64,000 nt of DNA from Paenibacillus tyrphae (GTDB lineage Bacteria; Bacillota; Bacilli; Paenibacillales; NBRC-103111), in assembly GCF_027925525.1 (NCBI RefSeq), contig NZ_BSDJ01000017.1, positions 62,001-126,000 of the forward strand, read 5' to 3'. Below, in pieces: positions 59,731 to 64,000 of this stretch (its first letter is position 1; each line of letters begins with the position of its first letter). A program made the translations under genes and the position numbers. Below the pieces are notes generated by a model, which did not search any database, was not told where the DNA came from, and saw only the letters and a list, made by a program, of their open reading frames with translations.

Positions 59731-60039
59731 CTAGTGCCTGGTGGACGCCGTTTCCTGCTGCCGCGAATTCAGTCCGCGGGTTTTCACGATGATTTTCCGA
59801 ATACTGTCCTCCGACAGATGAAACTGACGGATCAGATCGGTGACCGTATGTCCGTTCTCATACAGCCTGAAAATCTCGAAATTCCGACGCATAATCGACT
59901 GCCGGGTGCCGTTGTTCTCACCCCAGCCTGCGCGGGTTTGTTCTTTTTTCGGTATATAAATGATTTCGCCCTGTATATAGTCCTGCAGTTGCTTGAGCAG
60001 ACTAGGCGGCAAAATATCCTTCCCATTCTTGTACCCCAC
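59731..60039 (-). CDS. CD3324 / Mor-activator-like HTH protein
   Basis: 102 aa. GYKNGKDILPPSLLKQLQDY then IQGEIIYIPKKEQTRAGWGE and NNGTRQSIMRRNFEIFRLYE are those of the CD3324 family. The rest is an HTH (HTVTDLIRQFHLSEDSIRKI). Small DNA-binding proteins of this type are common in Bacillota, without known targets. The start is the GTG at 60039 with AAAGGAGG nine bases upstream. The start lies inside a short upstream ORF. Confidence 0.85.
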   Translation of the reverse strand: MGYKNGKDILPPSLLKQLQDYIQGEIIYIPKKEQTRAGWGENNGTRQSIMRRNFEIFRLYENGHTVTDLIRQFHLSEDSIRKIIVKTRGLNSRQQETASTRH

Positions 60040-60100
60040 CGATGAAAGCCTCCTTTCGCGCCATGTTGGCCAAAGCCCCGAAAGTTATAAGCATTTTCAT
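60002..60100 (-). CDS. Short upstream ORF overlapping the CD3324-like gene
   Basis: MKMLITFGALANMARKEAFI then GGVQEWEGYFAA (32 aa). AGGAGGT six bases before the ATG is stronger than that of the CD3324-like gene, whose start is inside this ORF in another frame. It may be a translated leader that couples or limits expression. Not recognised as a protein family. Confidence 0.4.
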   Translation of the reverse strand: MKMLITFGALANMARKEAFIGGVQEWEGYFAA

Positions 60101-60265
60101 CTTTACACCTCCTCTGAGTTTTGCCGAAGCAAAACTGACGTCGCAAGCATTAGGGGCATGAAATTCAGGATAAACGTCTACGCCGTCCTTATCATCATTA
60201 AGGATAAGCGCGTTTATCAAGGTTGACGCGAAGCTATAAGTTGCATTAACTTATAAATTCTTATC

Positions 60266-60294
60266 AACAAAAAAACACGATCGCCATATCGTGC
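60266..60294 (-). terminator. Terminator after short ORFs
   Basis: GCACGAT-ATGGCG-ATCGTGTTTTTTT on the minus strand. Confidence 0.6.
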
Positions 60295-60364
60295 CTGAAT
60301 GCCTCTATATGTCATGTATCATTCAATGACGGTTCAGGTGACGGTGAAGGAGAAAAATGCTTAT

Positions 60365-60418
60365 TCACTTGTTAGCAAACCCTTTTCCTTTTTTCATTGT
60401 GTCCAGTACCATTACCAT
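60365..60418 (-). CDS. Very short ORF with strong ribosome site (17 aa)
   Basis: MVMVLDTMKKGKGFANK, ribosome site GAGAGGAG upstream. It overlaps by its stop a second short frame, MNKHFSPSPSPEPSLNDT (GTG start), and a terminator follows. A peptide-sized product is possible. Upstream, MITVSEVVFA (60551-60583) also has AAAGGAG. No known peptide family. The longer plus-strand frame covering this stretch (60357-60608) has weak coding character and is not called. Confidence 0.3.
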   Translation of the reverse strand: MVMVLDTMKKGKGFANK

Positions 60419-60550
60419 TGCACGACACTCCTCTCACCTGAATTTTTTTGAAGACACGGAATTTCTCTTACATTATAACCCATCGATTCTTGTATTGTCC
60501 ATCCGCGAATATATAAGGGGCCCGAAGGCCCCCTTGACTGGCGTCTCCGC

Positions 60551-60583
60551 TTACGCGAAGACCACCTCGGATACCGTAATCAT
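60551..60583 (-). CDS. Very short ORF (10 aa)
   Basis: MITVSEVVFA preceded by AAAGGAGTGATC. Followed by a GC-rich hairpin GGGGCC-TTCG-GGCCCC at about 60521-60540. May be a leader peptide or chance. The interval 60584-60785 beyond it shows no other gene. Confidence 0.25.
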   Translation of the reverse strand: MITVSEVVFA

Positions 60584-60828
60584 TGTTTCTGATCACTCCT
60601 TTCCTTAAGCGTCAGCTGGCCGGCTACATCTCCTATTAACTCATAATCGGCTGCCGTGCCGCAAGGTGGAAAACTTTTATAACGATTTTATCCTTATCCT
60701 GTCCGCTGCTGCGTCTCACGGAAGCTTATGCCCGAAAAACGCCGGTTCCCGTATTTTTGAACTGGCGCAAACCGCCCGCATCGTATATAATGGCATACAG
60801 TAAAGCGCCGGAAACGAATATAAAAAAG

Positions 60829-60896
60829 CTCGTATAATTGCAGGATGAATCGGCCTGCGAGTCTCTACCCTGCCTCCGCAACGGCAGGACTACGAG
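60829..60896 (+). promoter_or_regulatory. Guanine (purine) riboswitch of xpt-pbuX
   Basis: P1 CTCGTA/TACGAG, core TATAAT...GATGAATCGGCCTGCGAGTC, TCTACCCTGCC and the loop pair CCGCAACGG; the key position before the closing strand is C (GGACTACGAG), as in guanine-binding members. TATAAT at 60786-60791 is a good -10. Followed by a terminator before xpt. Confidence 0.95.
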
Positions 60897-60987
60897 CGGT
60901 ACACATACGGACGCAGAAGGGAAGACCGCCGCTGCTCGCAGCCCGGCCGACCGTTTTGCGCCTTTTCTTGCTTTTGCGTATCGCTCG

Positions 60988-61036
60988 ATTGCCCGTTTCT
61001 TATGTGGAAACGGACGAATCGGGCTTTTTGTGTTTA
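60988..61036 (+). terminator. Riboswitch terminator upstream of xpt
   Basis: GCCCGTTTC...GGAAACGG...CGGGCTTTTT; guanine binding should favour this hairpin and stop transcription. Confidence 0.8.
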
Positions 61037-61046
61037 TCGGGCTTAG

Positions 61047-61676
<630 letters not shown>

Positions 61677-61720
61677 ATCAAAACCGTGCCCAACAATCCA
61701 TTCCCGGAGGTATCCTTCCT

Positions 61721-63052
61721 GTGTCTATGAATGCCAAAACAACCAGCCAGCCGCCGATGCGGCGGTTTTCGCTCGGCCTGCAGCACGTGCTCGCCATGTA
61801 CGCCGGCGCCGTCATCGTGCCGCTGATTGTCGGCAGCGCGCTGAAGCTGTCGCCGGAGCAGCTCGCCTACCTGGTTTCGATCGACCTGTTAACCTGCGGT
61901 ATCGCGACCCTGCTTCAAGTTTGGAGCAACCGGTTCTTCGGCATCGGCCTGCCGGTCGTGCTCGGCTGTACGTTCACGGCCGTCGGCCCGATGATTGCCA
62001 TCGGCAGCCAGCACGGCATCTCGACCGTCTACGGGGCCATTTTGGCCGCGGGCTTGTTCGTCGTCATCTTCGCCGGACTGTTTGGCAAGCTGATCCGCTT
62101 CTTCCCTCCGGTCGTGACCGGCTCGGTCGTCACGATCATCGGCCTTACGCTTATTCCCGTGGCGCTGAACGATATGGGCGGCGGGGTCGGCAACCCGAAT
62201 TTCGGCGCGCCGGTCAACCTGCTGCTTTCGTTCGGTGTGCTCGCGCTGATTATCGCCATGAACCGCTTTTTCACCGGCTTTTGGCGGGCGATCTCGATTC
62301 TGCTCGGGTTGATTGTCGGGACGCTTGTAGCGGCGCTGCTCGGTAAAGTCAGCTTCGCTCCGTTCCATGAAGCTTCCTGGTTTCATATGGTGCACCCGTT
62401 CTACTTCGGCATGCCGACGTTTGAAATCACCTCCGTGCTGACGATGATTCTGGTCGCTGCGGTCAGTCTGGTGGAGTCGACCGGGGTCTTTCTGGCGCTC
62501 GGCAAAATATGCGACCGCGACATCCGCTCCGAGGATTTGACCCGCGGCTATCGCGCGGAAGGTCTCGCGATCATCCTCGGCGGCTTGTTCAACGCCTTCC
62601 CGTATACGACCTACTCGCAGAACGTCGGGCTGATCCAAATGAGCGGCGTCCGGACGCGCGACGTGATCATGACCGCAGGCGGCATCTTAATCGTCCTTGG
62701 CCTGATCCCGAAAGTCGCGGCGCTGACGACATTGATCCCGACCCCCGTGCTCGGCGGCGCGACCGTAGCCATGTTCGGCATGGTCGTCTCTTCCGGAATC
62801 CGCATGCTCGGCTCGCAGGTCGATCTGAACAACCATGAGAACCTGCTGATCATCGCCTGCTCCGTCGGCATGGGCCTCGGCGTGACGGTCGTTCCGACGC
62901 TGTTCAACCAACTGCCGCAAGCCGTGCAAATTTTGACCGGCAACGGTATTGTCGCAGGCAGCTTCACCGCGATCGTGCTGAATCTGGTGTTCAACCTTCG
63001 ACGGAAACGGTCGGTTGCCGATGCTTCGCAGCCGCAAGGCGCCGCGAACTAA
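61721..63052 (+). CDS. pbuX: Xanthine permease (NCS2 family)
   Basis: 443 aa with about 12-14 membrane helices. LGLQHVLAMYAGAVIVPLIV is the NCS2 opening, followed by VVLGCTFTAVGPMIAIGSQH, VESTGVFLALGKICDRD and GLFNAFPYTTYSQNVGLIQM with the conserved substrate-site phrase. It imports xanthine for Xpt. The GTG at 61721 (GGAGG 10 bases upstream) is chosen; ATG two codons later is also possible. Confidence 0.95.
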   Translation: MSMNAKTTSQPPMRRFSLGLQHVLAMYAGAVIVPLIVGSALKLSPEQLAYLVSIDLLTCGIATLLQVWSNRFFGIGLPVVLGCTFTAVGPMIAIGSQHGISTVYGAILAAGLFVVIFAGLFGKLIRFFPPVVTGSVVTIIGLTLIPVALNDMGGGVGNPNFGAPVNLLLSFGVLALIIAMNRFFTGFWRAISILLGLIVGTLVAALLGKVSFAPFHEASWFHMVHPFYFGMPTFEITSVLTMILVAAVSLVESTGVFLALGKICDRDIRSEDLTRGYRAEGLAIILGGLFNAFPYTTYSQNVGLIQMSGVRTRDVIMTAGGILIVLGLIPKVAALTTLIPTPVLGGATVAMFGMVVSSGIRMLGSQVDLNNHENLLIIACSVGMGLGVTVVPTLFNQLPQAVQILTGNGIVAGSFTAIVLNLVFNLRRKRSVADASQPQGAAN

Positions 63053-63068
63053 TCGAGTTGACATCATA

Positions 63069-63125
63069 CAAGAAGACTGCGGCCTGTGAAACACATCATT
63101 CACAGAACCGCAGTCTTCTTTTTTG
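63069..63125. terminator. Bidirectional terminator after pbuX
   Basis: AAGAAGACTGCGG ... CCGCAGTCTTCTT with a second inner stem and T run; also ends the convergent 5'-nucleotidase gene. Confidence 0.88.
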
Positions 63126-63142
63126 CCATATATCCTATTGGT

Positions 63143-64000
63143 TTAGTCCCAAACGACTTCCCAATTTCGGTTCAGCGACGCTTCGATCGTTCCCCGCTCC
63201 ATAATATAGCCGGCCAGCAGCTCCGCCATATCGGTCGGAATGTCCTTCACGATCGGCTTCCCTTGGAACATCAGGTAGTTTCCGCCGCCTGCCGCCCGGT
63301 AATTGTTCATGACGACGTCGTATTCCGCTTCCGGATCGATCGGCTTGCCGTTGTAGCTCAGCTCGACGATCCGCTGTCCTATCGGACGCGAAATGTTGAT
63401 GCGGTACTCAATGCCTTCCCACATGTCGTAATTGTAATGCTGCGGCTTCGGATCGCTGAATTCCGCACTCACCTGCACCGGACCGCTTCCGTCATAATGG
63501 GCAAAGTACGAGGCCGAGCGCTCCAGTGCGGCGCGGATATCATGCCCCGACACCCCGATGACCTGCAGCGTGTTCGGATAGATGTAATTGGAGACAATGT
63601 CCCGCATCGTGATATGCTCGGGAAATCCCGGCGAGATGTTGTCGAACAGCGCAGTGTTCGAGATCGGGGCCCCCGACAGCTCCATCTGAACCCGGTTGAT
63701 AAACTCGATGAGCGGATGCTCCTTCAGCCGGACCTGCATCGGATCGGTGATGCGCATGTCGCCAAGCAGACGCCCGATCGGCTGATCCAGCCATACCTGC
63801 GCAAGGCGTTCGTGCGGCTCCACGATCCCCATCACCGCAGAATCCGGCGCTTCGCCTTGCGGGGACACCAATTCCGACGCGGCTTCCAGCACGCGCCAGC
63901 TTCCCGCTTCCAAGCCCAGCGTCAGCGTAACTTTGCCGAGCCAGGCGCCTGCGCTGCCGGGCTGCACAACCGTCACCCCGTTGATGCTCGTTCCGCTGAT
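63143..64000 (-). CDS. 5'-nucleotidase / 2',3'-cyclic phosphodiesterase, C-terminal part
   Basis: The frame stays open to the window edge, so the N-terminal metallophosphatase part is outside. The visible part has the C-terminal nucleotidase domain: TMRDIVSNYIYPNTLQVIGV, GHDIRAALERSASYFAHYDG, YRINISRPIGQRIVELSYNG and YDVVMNNYRAAGGGNYLMFQ, typical of UshA/YfkN-like extracellular enzymes. It probably hydrolyses nucleotides outside the cell; its salvage products could feed xpt-pbuX nearby, which is an inference from proximity only. An internal GTG at 63976 should not be taken as the start. Confidence 0.92.
   Translation of the reverse strand: MSGTSINGVTVVQPGSAGAWLGKVTLTLGLEAGSWRVLEAASELVSPQGEAPDSAVMGIVEPHERLAQVWLDQPIGRLLGDMRITDPMQVRLKEHPLIEFINRVQMELSGAPISNTALFDNISPGFPEHITMRDIVSNYIYPNTLQVIGVSGHDIRAALERSASYFAHYDGSGPVQVSAEFSDPKPQHYNYDMWEGIEYRINISRPIGQRIVELSYNGKPIDPEAEYDVVMNNYRAAGGGNYLMFQGKPIVKDIPTDMAELLAGYIMERGTIEASLNRNWEVVWD

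Noticed and set aside
60357-60608. 83-aa plus-strand frame
   Set aside because: It has a fair ribosome site but no protein-like pattern, and the interval is better read on the minus strand with a terminator at 60266-60294.

Overview
The window looks like chromosome of a spore-forming, moderately GC-rich Bacillota, most likely Paenibacillus or a close relative. This rests on T-box and purine riboswitches, good Shine-Dalgarno sequences, a cobalamin operon in the Priestia (Bacillus) megaterium order, a PBSX-type tail locus, pheS-pheT, xpt-pbuX and CD3324-like proteins. It is a judgement from gene content; no database search was possible.

Region 1 (1-8.7 kb) is housekeeping plus small stress genes. 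pheT (partial) and pheS lie on the minus strand behind a Phe T-box leader. A second, nearly identical T-box leader about 824 bp upstream drives a SnoaL/NTF2-like gene. Next come an AhpD-like protein, a Tat-exported Dyp-type peroxidase, a VOC-fold protein, an AraC-type regulator and an exported protein of unknown function.

Region 2 (8.7-20.2 kb, minus strand) is an anaerobic (cobalt-early) corrin-ring operon, cbiH60-X-J-C-D-ET-L-F-G-A, under a cobalamin riboswitch and terminator. It covers most steps from sirohydrochlorin to cobyrinate a,c-diamide. No uroporphyrinogen methyltransferase, cobalt transporter or nucleotide-loop gene is visible here.

Region 3 (20.7-42.4 kb) is a contractile-tail locus with holin and endolysin, a full PBSX-like tail set (sheath, tube, chaperone with a canonical -1 slippery site, tape measure, hub, spike and baseplate genes) and two long paralogous tail-fibre candidates. 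No terminase, portal, capsid or integrase gene is present, so it is best read as a tailocin (phage-tail-like bacteriocin) or a decayed prophage. At its right end are XRE repressors, an ImmA/IrrE protease, ArpU/sigma-like activators and a divergent promoter with palindromic operators. One gene of HEAT-like type is inserted between terminators.

Region 4 (42.4-64 kb) returns to core functions: an MFS exporter, a mobile-element scar beside tRNA-Gly(CCC), signal peptidase I, an aldo/keto reductase, a GGDEF-EAL protein, a CopC-CopD protein, class Ia ribonucleotide reductase (nrdA, nrdB) with two NrdR-like boxes and a leader terminator, a chemoreceptor, a Hpt-REC-GGDEF-REC protein with a CheY-like partner, small unknown proteins, xpt-pbuX behind a guanine riboswitch, and the end of a 5'-nucleotidase gene cut by the window edge.
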